Source of the DNA: Morchella semilibera
Lineage: Eukaryota > Ascomycota > Pezizomycetes > Pezizales > Morchellaceae
Direction: 5' to 3'
Assembly: GCA_009192285.1 (NCBI GenBank)
Contig: WBVU01000003.1
Location: 2,945,973 to 3,009,972, forward strand
DNA: 64,000 bases
Under the pieces are notes generated by a model. It searched no databases and was not told where the DNA came from. It saw only the letters and a program-made list of their open reading frames with translations. The position numbers were made by a program, and so were the translations under genes. Below are positions 1-12,590 of this stretch, piece by piece; within the stretch, counting starts at the first letter, position 1, and each line of letters starts with the position of its first letter.

Positions 1-500
1 CTCCTGATATCTCCGGAGACTACTGATGATTAAGCGAAACCTCCCAAGCTCTCCTGTAATCCCTGTCAATCTCCTGGGCTCTCCTGAGGGCTCGCCAAGC
101 CCTCCTGATATCTCCGGAGACTACTGATGATTAAGCGAAACCTCCCAAGCTCTCCCGTAATCCCTGCCAATCTCCTGGGCTCTCCTGAGGGCTCGCCAAG
201 CCCTCCTGATATCTCCGGAGACTACTGATGATTAAGCGAAACCTCCCAAGCTCTCCCGTAATCCCTGCCAATCTCCTGGGCTCTCCTGAGGGCTCGCCAA
301 GCCCTCCTGATATCTCCGGAGACTACTGATATTAAGCGAAACCTCCCAAGCTCTCCTGTAATCCCTGTCAATCTCCTGGGCTCTCCTGAGGGTTTCCCAA
401 GCCCTCCTGATATCTCCGGAGACTCTTGAAGATTAAGCCAGATCTCCCATGCTCTCCTGTAATCCCTGCCTATCTCCTGGGCTCTCCCAATATCTCCGAG
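1..500. repeat. 101-bp tandem repeat, about five copies
   Basis: A unit starting CTCCTGATATCTCCGGAGAC recurs at 2-3, 102, 203, 304 and 404, so the period is 100-101 bp. The first four copies are nearly identical; the last is more diverged. The array is cut by the window edge. A degenerate reverse-complement version lies at 5692-5920, so the array may be one arm of a large inverted structure. Confidence 0.93.
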
Positions 501-809
501 GACTTTCAAACTATTACTAATCTACTGATACCTCAAAATCCACTTTGATTATTCATACCATACATAAAAATAGGAGTCCTCCCCCAAAATCACATATCCA
601 CCGTCGAGGCGGGAGGAGGCTCTTGAAATGCCTCTCCCGCCTTCGCCATGCCCACGTCCCCCAAATCACTCAATCGCTGCTGGTGCCTTCCCTTTCTTCC
701 CGCGCGCCTTTGCAGCTCTCCATGCGGCTATATCCGCAGCTAATTGAACATCATCCTCCTCCAGGCCGACTCTGGATATAACCTCTTTAGGCCCTCTTAA
801 CTCATCGAC

Positions 810-861
810 CTAAAAGGCTTGTTAGTATATAGATAAGGCTCTTTGAGACTTTTTTATTTAC
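810..861 (-). other. Spliceosomal intron, 52 bp
   Basis: On the minus strand it begins GTAAAT, has a CTAAC branch-point motif and ends TTTTAG. Removing it joins the third and fourth exons of the DUF6532-like pseudogene in phase 0 and opens about 47 further codons to a TGA at 666. Confidence 0.8.
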
Positions 862-1469
862 CTTCTCGCGAATTGATTCTCGTATTACTTCCAGTGTGCC
901 CTCCTGGTTCTCCTTGCTTCTCTTCCCCCATGTGCTTAACATCCTGTTATAGGTAGCTGGAGGTATCCCGAAGTCAGAAGGAGCCTTTTAGAGGGCTTGG
1001 TGCGCCTTACTCATGATATCCGGATTCTGATGAGGATTGAAGTTCAACCCTTCGACGTATATGCCTGTTTTCCAAGATCGTAAGATAAACCAGATTGCGG
1101 TGCAAACTAGGCTAATAAACGCCTGAGATATATCATCAATGAAACCAGGATCCCTGGCCCCACGCATTTTATCACCTTTGTAATATTTTAGAAATATTAC
1201 TTCTACGATTTCCGGGGCCCAAAAGTGAAGCCGGCCTGTCTAGTGGCTGTCAGCACCTTGCCAAAGGCTCATAGAACGGTGGAGAGAGCTCTTACAGTAT
1301 AATTATCAGGATCGCTTATAAAACGGTCATTCTCGAGGAGAAAGGACACCTTCTTACCCTTTGCCTCTGGCGTTTTCTCCTCGCTCAAGCCATACAAAAG
1401 ATCCTTCGACATGCAGTCCTTCACTGTAAAAACAAGGTGCGATCTCACCCGCGAACAATTGATTTGAAC

Positions 1470-1529
1470 CTAATGGAAGCAGTTAGCGAAGGCTCACTAA
1501 GCCCTCCGAAAGGCGCGCGAGGCACTCAC
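1470..1529 (-). other. Spliceosomal intron, 60 bp
   Basis: On the minus strand it begins GTGAGT, has a CTAAC branch-point motif and ends CCATTAG. Splicing joins a codon for Asp to a codon for Val in phase 0 and runs directly into the conserved-looking segment RSHLVFTVKD. This is strong evidence that the locus was once a real gene. Confidence 0.8.
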
Positions 1530-2012
1530 GTCGCTCCTAGCTAACTTAGTCATTGGTAGACTTGTATTAAAATGGTCGTTTGCCTCACTCCAAAACCGAC
1601 GGACGTTAATACTAAGAGAATCAGCTTGAGGCCAAGGCTCCTCGAGCAATGTATAACGTCCGAGAAGGTATCCCGCATGCTTGATTACGGACTTGGCCTC
1701 TGCTGCGTTTTCATTAATGGAGTCAGGCTCTGGTGCTCCATACTGCGAAGGCGTTGGCGTTCCATACTGCGAAGGCGTTGGCGTTCTATATGGAGATAGG
1801 GCTCTACGATATTGCTGTGGAGAGCTAGGCATGCGAAAGGGTTGTGAATTTGAAGGGGTTGTCTCGTTCTCGCGGTCGAGCTCTTGTCGCAAGGTGCTGC
1901 TGGTCGAGCGAAATGAGGAACTTGTGGAGGCGATGCTAGCCCTTTCGGAGGCTGCTCCAGCCTTCCGTGGAGTTTCCAGCCTTCGTGAATTCACGACATG
2001 ACGGTTTCCGTG

Positions 2013-2065
2013 CTCCGTTATATCAGCGGTTTGACTGAGACGAGGGGGATTTAAATATCACATAC
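2013..2065 (-). other. Probable spliceosomal intron, 53 bp
   Basis: It has the donor GTATGT after ATGATGCAG and the acceptor ACGGAG, with CTGAT as a possible branch point. It joins the proline-rich exon to the Ser/Thr-rich exon in phase 0. The acceptor is less certain than in the other two introns of this locus. Confidence 0.6.
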
Positions 2066-2717
2066 CTGCATCATATTTACTGCAAAAGAAGAAGAAGCAA
2101 TTGCTTCTGCCGCCAGTCCACTAGGTCTCCTTCGAGTGGCTGCAAGAGCCCTGGCGGAGGCCACAGGGGCCTCCCTTGGTGTTTTTCCAGCTCGCGACCC
2201 CCGGTTTGATGGTGGTCGTGGCAGTGGTCGTGATGGTGGTGGTAGTTGTGGTGGTTGTGGTGGGGATGGTGGGACTGGGGATATACTCCGTTCTGATAAA
2301 GGCATACGCTGGGGCGGTGGTGCATTCTCATCTCCCGGCTCCTCGTCCTCATAGTCATCCTCATGGATTTGAACGTAGTCTTCCTCCTCTGGATGATCAT
2401 CAAAATCACTCCAGGTTTTTGGTGGGGCCCTGCAACGCTCCGTTTACCAATATTGCCCCGTCCGGAAACCTTTCTGGAGGGTTCGGGGAGCCATAGTAAT
2501 CGGGGTCAGTATCTGGTTCTGTAGTACCGGAATTCCTACTGCTCGCAGCACTCGAAATACTCATCGCCCCCCTTAGACGTTTATTAATGGAGGAGGAGAT
2601 CGGGGCTTGCATGCCATGTCCTTCCTCAACGCCACGCTTGTTGATTTTTGCTCTCTGCGAAGCCATGATGGTGGTTTGTAAGGCTGGAAGAGCCTTCATG
2701 AAGGCTCTCACCTCCAC

Positions 2718-5691
2718 TATATATGGTTCGATTCACACCATATCACCTTTGCTTTTTCTCGGCAATTAGAGGTTTTTGGCGAGAAGCCTTCCGGACGGCT
2801 CGCTAAGACAGAATCAATTCTATAACTAACCTAAATAAGATAACACGATACCCAAATAGGCAACCATATATTCCCAAACAGGCAAAATTGCAACTGCATC
2901 TCCAAAAAACAAAAAACAACTGCAGTCAACATCAAACCGCTTTATCAGGCCTTCTAAGCTCTAATCAAGCCTTCTAAGCTCTAATCAAGCCTTCTAAGCT
3001 CCAATCAACGCCCCTCGGGCCTTCTAAACTCATGCGTGTAAGGGTCGACTGTAGAGTTCCTCGGAGGACACGGTCATTATGCATCTCCGGCTCATTTACA
3101 CCTGAGTTGGTGTGCTCAGTAAAAAATAAGCAAGCATGAAAATTTCTTCTGCATGCCGGGAGTGGTCCAAATAACCGAGGGATTTCACACGATAGATGGT
3201 CATAGTACAAGATCCTCAAAAGGTAATGGCAGTTTGTGGTGGCATAGAGCCTTCGTATAATGCTCACCGAGGCCTTCTTTCCATCGCCGCTACCTTGGAA
3301 CGCTCATGCACCACCGCCTTGGAGCATCTGGCACCCGTCATCAGTACGGGGTAGCGACGGCGATGGACGATATTCAAACCTGGGTTTGATCGAGATTACT
3401 CCTATATTGCCACTAAAGCTCGACTCACTCTGTGTTAGCATATTTTCGTAACTTCGAGTTCTCAACATTCAAGCTCCTATCCTCGTCCTCAATGTCGCCC
3501 CTCTAGTAGTAAAAGGTGCCTTAATAAGTCCCCCTGAGTTGAAAAAGTGGTTTGAGGCAAATTTGGGTATACATAGGAGTCCCGCGAGGAAGTGTGTAAT
3601 AAATAGTATACGGGATAAGATGTTTTCCTTAGTTCTTCTTCATCTTTCTTCTCAAGTAAAAACGATTGCCGAAAGGCCTGGAAAAGCACCGCACAGAGCC
3701 TTAAAGGGTTTTTGCCTCTGTGGTTTTTGAGCCAAACCTTTCCCAAGCTTCTTTCAGAATTCTTGTCTCGTCCGCAAATTTTCCAATGCTATATTCCGGA
3801 TTTTTGGTAGTCGTCTAGATGGTGTACCTGCACTAGCCGAATCCCGGTGAGCTCCATTTCTAAAGCCAGCTAGCCCTCTCGTCCGTGAATATGCGCAACG
3901 ACCGCACTCGCTGTATGCCGGCTCGGAAACTCCCTCGACGGGGCTCCCTGGAGCCCGCTTCTGATCGGGGCTCGCTTTAAATGGCAAAGGTCGTTTCATA
4001 AAAATCTCTGCTCATAGAGTCAACCTCCCCTGAGAAGGATATGTTTTAAATAATAAGGGCCCTCATAATAGCGGTTCTCATGCCGGGCCGTTGAGGTTTA
4101 CCCCAAATTTTCAAGTGCCGCCTTAATATTATCGTCCTGGGATGCCTGTAACTCCTTTTCCGGTCCGAATCCCAATATCTACCTATGTATGGTTATTGCC
4201 CGGGCCTGCGCTAGTCTCGTTGTTCATTCCTCTAAGGCCTGCCAGAACTCCCGGTTGTGGTTCTTGTCAGTCCCTGTTTTGTGCTGGCGGTGCTGTGTGG
4301 CATAGTGATGTCTTGAGCCTGGGTGTATCTTTAACTTCATCATCTGCGCCCCCCAAAGCCCCCACCGTGCGTTGGGGGGCTGTCCTTGGTCTCTATCTCG
4401 TCTGGCTGATTAGATCTGCGATAATGAGGCGCAGGAGGCCTGCTGTGATCTTTCCTGAGCGAGGATCTCTGAAGCCTTTGCTGACCATTGTGGTCTTCAC
4501 GCCGTGAATGGCCCCTGTTGGTCCATGCCCCCGATACAATTGACCACCCAGACATTGTTTGTCATATCAATAGTTCTCGGGGAAAGGTGAACCTTCTACT
4601 TTAAACCAAACTATTTTTCCCGTCGAGTACACTGCCTTTGTACCAAACTCTCCTCTCGTGCGGACCAGGAAAAGGTCCCGCTACCGAAGAGCTCTCTACT
4701 TCTTTAAAGATAACCAAATCTTTCAGTCAAAAGTTAGTGAAGCTTTCCTCGAGCCTTCAAAGTTCCGGTGCTTGGAATTCTTGTTCCTTGCTTTGCGTCT
4801 GTCGTTACGCTCCTTGTAGTCAGGTGCAGCAACCTACGTCTCCCGACAGTACGAGCACCAGTCCTCACGTCTGGACTAGCAATCCGATTGGACCGTTTTT
4901 CCGTCGTTTGTGGCAGGGCCTTTTTGTGCAGCGTGGGGGTATGGTGTCTTTAAGATTTGAAGGGACGTATTCTAACAAGGAGCGCGGGCTGTCATCACAC
5001 ATGCTTGAATATAGACTTTTAGAGTGGATACTGTTACCATCTTAAATACGTATTAGTAATTCAAGATCGAAGCCTTTGATAAGGCCTCGAAGATGGCACC
5101 TGACATGCATGGCACCCGTATGTTTGAAAGTGGCTTCTTGAAAGTGGTAGGTTTGAAAGACCCATGCAACAACGGGTGGCTACCAATGCACATGTGAGCC
5201 CGTTGGTAGGTTTTATATCACAATGATCAAAAAACCCCATGCCACTTCCATAGCCAGCAATATCGTAATCATACGGTATATCCACTGCTCGTATACGGAT
5301 GGATCCAAGTTCTTTGTCGGAGACCAGAATCGAGCCCTCGACAAAACCAAGTTGCGCCGACAACCCCCGCATCCTAGTCGGCCAATTTGAAACAAGCCCG
5401 AATCTGAAAGCATCGAGGGCACCTCCTATGCACCAGGAGAGCTGGGGAGTTGTCCGCGCTGTTAAGCATCATCACGTTGTCTCCGGAGAAGCGTATTTGG
5501 ACAGGATACAGGATGAGCGATGTGGGACGCGGTTTCCCTTCATCCTCCAATTCATCAGCAGTCTCCACAAGATTATCAGGAGCTGGACGCGTTGCGCGAA
5601 CGAGCCCCAGTGAGAGGAGATAACAAGCCAATATGCACCCAGGGAGGAATTGACTCAAGGAGGATCTACAGCGAGAGAGCTCTGAGCGTAA
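2718..5691. other. Decayed sequence, no gene recognised
   Basis: Open frames here are short, overlap on both strands and match nothing I recognise. The longest are 4142-4507 (plus) and 4638-5045 (plus). A minus-strand stretch near 4340-4555 is rich in Arg, Ser and Pro and could be a remnant of an old coding region, but no domain is visible. A short piece near 3590-3640 resembles part of the alpha-family LTR. Confidence 0.5.
3530..3645 (+). repeat. Possible relic of an alpha-family LTR
   Basis: The stretch TAAGATGTTTTCCTTAGTTC followed by a CT/T-rich run, with an AAATAG motif just before it, matches the middle of the alpha LTRs (compare 33010-33065 and 13590-13650). The ends of an LTR are not visible, so only a fragment is claimed. 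Confidence 0.4.
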
Positions 5692-5920
5692 AGGTTTCGC
5701 TTAATCCATCAGTTAGTCCTCCGGACCTCATTCACTCGAGAAATATCAGGAGGGCTTGGCGAAGCCCCAGGAGAGCCCAGGAGATTGACAGGCCGGAAAT
5801 CTACAGAAGCTGGAAAAAAGGTTCGCTTTTAAATCAGTCAGTAGTCTCCGAGATTTCAGGAGGCTTGGCGAGCCCTCAGGAGAGCCAGTGAGATTGACAG
5901 GATCACAGGAGAGCGAGCAA
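5692..5920. repeat. Inverted, degenerate copies of the 101-bp repeat
   Basis: Two diverged units read as the reverse complement of the array at 1-500. The shared blocks are AGGTTTCGCTTAATC, TCAGGAGGGCTTGGCGA and GAGAGCCCAGGAGATTGACA. The opposite orientation and the 5.2-kb spacing would fit subterminal repeats of one large element holding the DUF6532-like pseudogene. Confidence 0.75.
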
Positions 5921-8900
5921 AGATACAATCAGTATAATTAGTTGCTGAAGACCCCTAGAAGAGGTAACCGCGTGCGAGTTCCACCGAAAAAGATAAAAGA
6001 ACTGCATTGTGCGCACAAAACAAAAAACCCAATTCCCAAATTGAAGGCTCCTCAAGGCCTTCAAAAACTGCCGTACAGGAGGATTTTGGTGCCATCGGAT
6101 CAGCCTATAGCGATTAGGTTTTAAGTACCCTCAGCTGCTGCACTACCAAGGAATGAAGGGGTTTCAGTACAGGATCATACAAAAGGACCAATATAAAAAT
6201 GCCCAATTGTACCCAGGGAAAAGATGTCATTTCATATAAAGTAGGAGCTCACCCCCATAAGGATCTTCTAATGGATAGGCTTAACGTAATTCAAGACCCT
6301 GTCAACAGATTCTCCCAAACCAAAATAGCCGCGAGAATATAATATCCATAACTATCCGCCGCATCCCGAGTTCAAAGAGGAAATACCCACATTCACCGCC
6401 TCGGTGAAGCGTTGGGCCTCTTGTGGAGCCCAGCTACGATTGCCGAAGGCCTATGAAGACACCCACAAAGCCGTTCAAGGGTTTGTCACTCTCGTGGTGG
6501 CCCTGAAGCCAACCCTAAAGATCCAGCATCCTCAGGGACCTTCCAGAGGACAACTTTGTATCACAGGGTCTATTAAGCCCCGATCGCACATATTCCGGAT
6601 CTGGGGGAATAACGCTGCCTGCAACCCCGGGGTGCGAATGTGGACATCGCCCCGTAAGAAGGCTCGAACAGCCCTATTTTAGGGCCCCCTTGGAGCGGGG
6701 TGGGACTCGCTTCAGCGCGAGGGCTCTAAATCATTACCATAGACATCAACTTCCGGAGAATTGCCCGTAAATGGCCGTTAAAGCCCCCCGACGCCAATCC
6801 ACGGGCCAATTTCGGCAACTTCGCCTTACCATTCCCATGGACGTACGTAAAATCGCTTTGGGATACCGCAGTACTCCTTCTCTGGTCAATAACATTACGG
6901 TATTGCGGCCTGAGTATTCCTTTCAAAATCTCGCCTCAAACAACTTGCTGTTTTATTCTATTTCTCGATGGATTTATACAATTAGTTGCGGCCCCATGAA
7001 CTTGATACCATCTTTGAAAATATCTCCGTTATTCCACCGCAAACTTTTCCAAAAGCTTCGTCATGTCGTTTGTCTTATCTTTTCCTCTTTCTGTGATTAT
7101 CAACATACTTTTTTACTTACAGATGTAGTAGGTGCCTATATGTATGCCAGGCTGATTCTTGATATATAGAGGGTACCTCTCTTGCTTCTTCCTAATCCCA
7201 CTTCGGGCTTCGATAAAAATTTCCGAGTAGGGCGCTTGGATTGTTATTGTCCCATGGCAATAATATTTCGCCAATCCAAATGAATTTGAGCATGATTAGA
7301 ATCGTCTGAGCTGGAAGTGTTAATTCAACCCGCGAAAACCCGCCCCCCGCCCTTTTGCCATTGGGCTTCTGCTGCCCTCTGAATTGTATAATTCTCATCG
7401 GGCGAAGCTCTATTGCGGGGTAGAAGCCGTCGAGCAGTATACATAACCATCTTTATCTAAAGTGCAAGATGTCTCCCCGGCAGTCGGTATTGTGGTCTGG
7501 CAAAATGTACTGGCCGGGCTTTTTGTATCGCTTGTGCCATTTTTCAGGGCCTCCTTTTGGTTTTTTGGACCCGGCCGTTCCTTGACTTGTTGCGCGCGTC
7601 TAAATCCCTGGGGGTAAGGGAACGTTCGGAGTCGTCATGCGTTTAGGCCAACGTGTGTCTGTACCTTTTGGTATCTGGAGTCGCTTACCTTTGCAGGCGC
7701 CGAGGGGCCACCGATAAGCCAGTCTTTTGGAAGCCCTTTGCGGCACGCCGAGATCCTGAAGCGTATATCGGATCCTGGTGCCTAGTGGGTCGTAGGAAAA
7801 CGGGGCTTTTCGGAGGCTCCTCAAGACGGTTTTCGAACTTTCCCTTCTGGTGCTCCGGCCCGACTCTGAGTTTCCAACGAAGCGGGCTAAGGGTATCTCT
7901 TCCTTTCGTGAACACGATCTCTATGTAAGGATGCAACACTACTGCTTAAGTAGTTTGCTGAATTGCTGAGAGGCTGGCCCGAGCTCTCAACTATCCAATG
8001 GGTATACTTCTGACCACCCCGGGGAAGTATAAAATGGTCCGACCCTCCCTGTTTTTTGGAAATGCCCGTTATTAATTTCAACCTTGAGTGGGGAGGAATC
8101 TGCGGGCTTCGTTTTTTGAGCCTTTTTAGGCTTTTGCCCGGGATTCAGAGGTGTTGTCCGAGTTGGAGTGTTTGGTGAGAGTACCGGTTTGGATGCCGAC
8201 TTATAGAAAAGAGGAAAAAAAAAGAACTCCATGTATATATGTCAATTGCTTGAATATAGCAGCAACTACGAGAGAAATAACTAACGAAACCATATTCTAT
8301 AAACGGATGTTATATATAAACTCTTTCGTAAGGCTTTCCAGAGAGCTTCGGAGATAGTGTAGTAAGCTTAGAGCCAGGTATCGATCCTAGATGGATAGGA
8401 GATAGCAAGTAGGGAGATATATGAGACACGCGTGCCCGGTATCTGTCGATCCAAACTTCACTACGTCATGATATTGGTGTTGCAATAAACCAAGTCTTTG
8501 AACATCAATTGATTCATATGATGTACACTATCGAAATATTTGTGACAGTAACAGTTAGTCGATTAAAGATATGATCTATCGGAGCACTGTGCCCATCTTA
8601 GATGCCAACCCTTCCCCGGAAAGCTCTCCCAAGCCTAGAAGTTAAGGAGAGCCCAAGGGGCTCCCTCAGAGTCCAAAGCCCTCCGCATAAGCACTCCCGA
8701 AAACCGCCAGAGTCCACCCGAATATTGACTGATCAGCAGATGAGATCACAATGATCCATATTTGCATGAGCGTGAGCACCTGCCTATATGCTCGGTTAGT
8801 TGTCGTATCGGACCACATCTCTCAAAAGTCCACCCATCGCGGCACTCTCGACGTCCCAGTGCTCCTGGTGGTACCGTAACAGGCGCTTTCGAGGGCTCGC

Positions 8901-11900
8901 CCCGGTTTGTAGGGCTCGCCGGACCCATCCCTCGAAGGTCTTAGGTAGTCCCCTACCCGTGAGGTGGATATCTTGAACGCACCAGACCGAAGCGAATCCT
9001 CCGATACTGCGAATTCCACAGGATATGATGATCATACTTTGGATCCACGCTTTCCAACCCACCCACGTTCAATCTAGCAAAACTACCATATACAGGGTGG
9101 CTAGGGGAGCCTCTTTTCACGTCGCACACGGAAATGAAGAAGGCTCCGGGAACAGCCTCTCTTATCAAACCCATGCAGCCGCCACTTTTCGAATCAGCAG
9201 AGGAATCGTTTATCGCAGCTCCGGTTGCCTTTCACTAATCGAAATGTATCTCCAGTGGATCCCAAATAGGACGATTTTCTTCCCGCACCGTACGGCCCTC
9301 TACAAAGGCCCTACAGCACTGGTTGAGGCTTCGCACGCCTCCTCGACCGAGAGTCCGTCTATGGGGGTTAAGGAACAAGAGAGTGGATACACTCAGAGGT
9401 CGAAATGGCCGGGCAGAAAATCCTTACTAGCTACAGGGACGCACTCCACACTTACAATTATAGTGCGTATTTGCTTGCCTGGGACAATCGTGCCATTAGG
9501 GAGTCCTTGGTGTATCACTATATGGATTACAATGAAATGGGACCACCGCGGGAGCGGATGTATTGGTGAGATGCACACGCCACAGACAGAACTTGGTGGT
9601 GGAGGATGCAGGTTCGCTGCCAACACTTACTAGAAGGCTCAGGGAGCCTCCCTAACCTCGCCGCCACTGCGACAGAATGTTAAAGAATACCCTTCCAGAA
9701 GATCAACCGTGGGTGCCAGTAAATATGTGCTCCCAGACGGAACACACCTCAACCTCAATTCCAGTGGTGACAGAGGCTTGACAAGCTATAAACCTAACCG
9801 ATGGCAATTTCACCCGACTACACCGAAATAAAACCCTCCCCTAAATACGCCCGATTTCACAACCCTTAGCTCTACTAGCCAGTGCCACCAAAGGTTGAAG
9901 TGAGTAGCTATCGACACTGAGACGAACGCCGTTGGAGAGCCAGATGCGTCCTTCCACCAGGTCCTCTCTGAGTTCTCGAAGCCGTGTCAGGGCTCGCCTT
10001 GCCGAAGGGGTTGAGGCTTTGAGCTTATAATCATGCGCTATGGCTTATGCTGCGCCTATGTTATCCCGATACTATTGTGCATTGCGCATTGCGAGATCAA
10101 CTCAGAACACTGACCTCGCGGCTCCTGGCTCTCATATAAACCCTCCAACAAATGCTAGAGCCTTGCCCTAGGTGCGAAGATTCTGATCTTCAAGGGGTCC
10201 CTAAGGCGAGCCTTCAAGAAAACCCCCGCCACGCATTCAAGGAAGCGATATAACTCCGAGAAATGGGATTAGAGCCCGTCATATAAGGGAAGGATACGCA
10301 AGATACAGCACCGTTGGACATACCTAGTGTCGAAACTCCTTTCCAAAACTGTGTACTCAATGTCTTTGATGGGCAACTTGTCGAAGTGACTACACGTTGT
10401 CTGATCTTTCACAAGACGCCGAGATCATATCCTTGTCCATAATTATTTGATCTCTGCCTATGTGGAAACATTATGATGAATGTGGATTCAATCGTTTTTG
10501 AAAAAACACAATCGGCTACGAGAATTCTTTGATTTGGGCTTGGGCGTTCCATTAAGCCAATTACCCAGGGCTTGCCCTGTACCAAAATAAGGCTTATCGG
10601 CAACTACTCCAATGGCAAGGTTTAAGAAATGCGTCTCTCGGCCGGATAGTTCTAGGAGCCTTATGCAGTCGGCCTTTGGAATCCCCCCAAAAAGCCTTCC
10701 GCAAGCGACTTCGGGAGATCCTTGAGGTGTGTTCGGTCACTAATCGATTTCCACTTTGATGCGCACAGTCTACACTACGCATACAAAAAAAACCACTCTT
10801 AGGACTTATCTTCAAGGTATCTCGAAAGATCCACAAGTAAAGGATGTGTTTCTGGAAAGATTTAGAGCGCATAAATCGACACAAGGAAAGAGGCAAAGGA
10901 TCGAACAATGAGGCGCTCTGCATAGCTATGTGGCTCGGGATGCAGCATGACAAGCGCCTGGCGGAGCTTGAGGAAATTTCGCGAGGGCTTCTCAATTTTC
11001 AACGTCATTTAAAATGCATCTTCTTTCACACTTCCGGTGGGCATGGTGATAGAGCGATGTGGTAATATTCCCTAATGTTCTTCAATCCATGTGGATGAGC
11101 CATGAGTTAGCTCATAGGCATACAATTAAGATGGCTTATGCAGCCTCCAATAAGGTCGACGCAACAGTTCAGATTCCTCGGTTACCACTCAAGGCGTATG
11201 GCTATAGAGATACGGGTCTTAAATCTAAAAGATATCGTTGTCAGTCTTCCAGAACATTACGAGGGCCTCCCAAAGCCATCGAGAGAGCCTCCGGGGGCAT
11301 GTTGGAAGTATTCAAAAACGAGGACCCACAAAGGACAAACGAAAGATTCCTAGACGATGATAAACACCCGGAACCTAGGATGTCGACCCCGACGGTGGAC
11401 CCCACATATTATCTGATATCGCCGATATGATTAAAATCAATAGAAGAACACTAGCAAGAGCGGTGTCGGAATATGGTCAGGGCCCTGAGCCGGGGAGAAC
11501 AAGGCTTATTGAGCCTTCTGGAGTGCCCAGTGGGGTGCTTTAAGTGCCTACAGGTGCCAGTATCAATTTTTCAGAAGCCTGACAGTTACGAGATACACAA
11601 TATACGGTGTACGGGAGAGGCATTATTTAGGAAAAGGTCGACTCGAAATGATTGGGCATGGATTAAGGTGGCCACAACGGAGCCGTGGGGAGCCTTTCAG
11701 GGACGCCTACCAGGGCTTGTACGAGCAATATTCAAGATACGTGACAGTATATCGACGAAAACATATCAGCTTTGTCTTGTAGAGCTACTGGAAGCCAAGG
11801 ATAGGGGTCTTCCAGACGGCTCACACGGTCTTCTTAGAGTTGCGAGGCGCTCTCGGCAAAGGTTTTGGGTAGTTAATATCAGTAGTGTTTTGGGAATGGC

Positions 11901-12228
11901 TCATTTGTTCGAGCTGGGACAGGGTCAATGGCTTGTGAACACGAGGATAGATTTGAGAACGTGGAATGAATTCGATATATAGTGACAATGTCTCTGGTGG
12001 CCTGGGGAAAGGTACAAGAGGCCTTCATAAAGGCTCGAGTGACTTCAGCTGGCATAGAATGTATTTAGAATAAAATTAACATGATAGTAAACGAAACAAT
12101 ATGATCTAGATCGGGGACTCATGAGGGCTCCAGAACCCCTTATAAAGGCGCAGAGGGCCAGAAGCTCCCGGGCGGCGGGGTAGCCATAAAGAGCTGTATA
12201 TGTTTTTTGCGTGAAAATAGGTTGTTTG
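5921..12228. other. 6.3 kb of decayed sequence, no gene recognised
   Basis: No open frame here has a recognisable domain or a codon pattern like the genuine genes of the window. The longest are 9025-9633 (plus, 202 codons), 11473-11982 (plus, 169 codons) and 6771-7169 (plus, 132 codons); all look incidental. The stretch is not AT-rich, so it does not look like heavily RIP-mutated repeats. Short motifs of the AAGGCTC/GAGCCTT type recur in both orientations throughout. Confidence 0.5.
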
Positions 12229-12294
12229 GTGGCCTCCGAAACTTACTAATCAAAGCTCGGAAGCCCTCTGGAAGGCTCAGGAAGCCCTCTGGAA

Positions 12295-12525
12295 GGCTCG
12301 GGAGGCGAGAAACAATTAGCGAGGTGTCAGGAGAGGAGGGTAACAGAAGGCTCAGGGAGCCCTCTAGAAGGCTCAGGAGGCTACATACAATTAGCGAGGT
12401 GTCAGGAGAGGTAAGGAGGGTAACAGAAGGCTCAGGAGACTCTCTAGAAGGCTCGGGAGGCCATCGGGAGGCTCGGGAGGCAACAAATGGTTAGCGAGGT
12501 TATTAGGAGAGACGGGAGGGTAATT
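12295..12525. repeat. Minisatellite of about 75-80 bp
   Basis: Three units begin GGCTCGGGAGG or GGCTCAGGAGG at 12295, 12370 and 12450. Each contains a TTAGCGAGGT block and a GAGGGTAA block. The array lies directly upstream of a truncated pol and may belong to the sequence that replaced the 5' part of that element. Confidence 0.8.
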
Positions 12526-12588
12526 GCCTTGGCAACGGCCTCCGGAGACCCAGTCAAGCCTCTGGAGAGAGTTTGAATCTTGCTGATG
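12526..12588. mobile_element. Possible MITE end joined to truncated pol
   Basis: The last bases TGAATCTTGCTGATG closely match the end of the 137-bp MITE at 18146-18282 (TGAAGTCTTGCTGATG), and the preceding GGAGAC/GGAGAG words are MITE-like. The opposite MITE end (CATCAGCAA) is not seen nearby and the TA duplication is not clean. This may be a diverged or rearranged relative. Confidence 0.35.
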
Positions 12589-12590
12589 CA

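Larger units (their letters stand above)
666..2666 (-). pseudogene. Decayed four-exon gene resembling the DUF6532 family
   Basis: Function is unknown. The likely start is the ATG at 2666 in a good context. Exons read 2666-2066, 2012-1530, 1469-862 and 809-666, ending in TGA. The first exon encodes an acidic and then proline-rich low-complexity region. The second is Ser/Thr-rich and ends in a folded-looking segment (around HAGYLLGRYTLLEEPWPQ). The third holds VRSHLVFTVKDC, a YGLSEE segment, and a later block APEIVEVIFLKYYKG...FIDDISQAFISLVCTAIWF, which resembles the fungal DUF6532 pattern as I remember it. The fourth is short, charged and Ala/Lys-rich. Breaks: a one-base frameshift near 2408, TGA at 1269-1271, a frameshift around 1200-1265, and TAA at 988-990. 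The intron boundaries keep phase. The family call is from memory of the pattern and is moderate. Confidence 0.55.

Noticed and set aside
9025-9633. 202-codon open frame on the plus strand
   Set aside because: No recognisable domain, mixed composition, and a long frame on the opposite strand over part of it. It looks incidental.
11473-11982. 169-codon open frame on the plus strand
   Set aside because: No domain or neighbouring gene structure supports it, and no splice pattern extends it.
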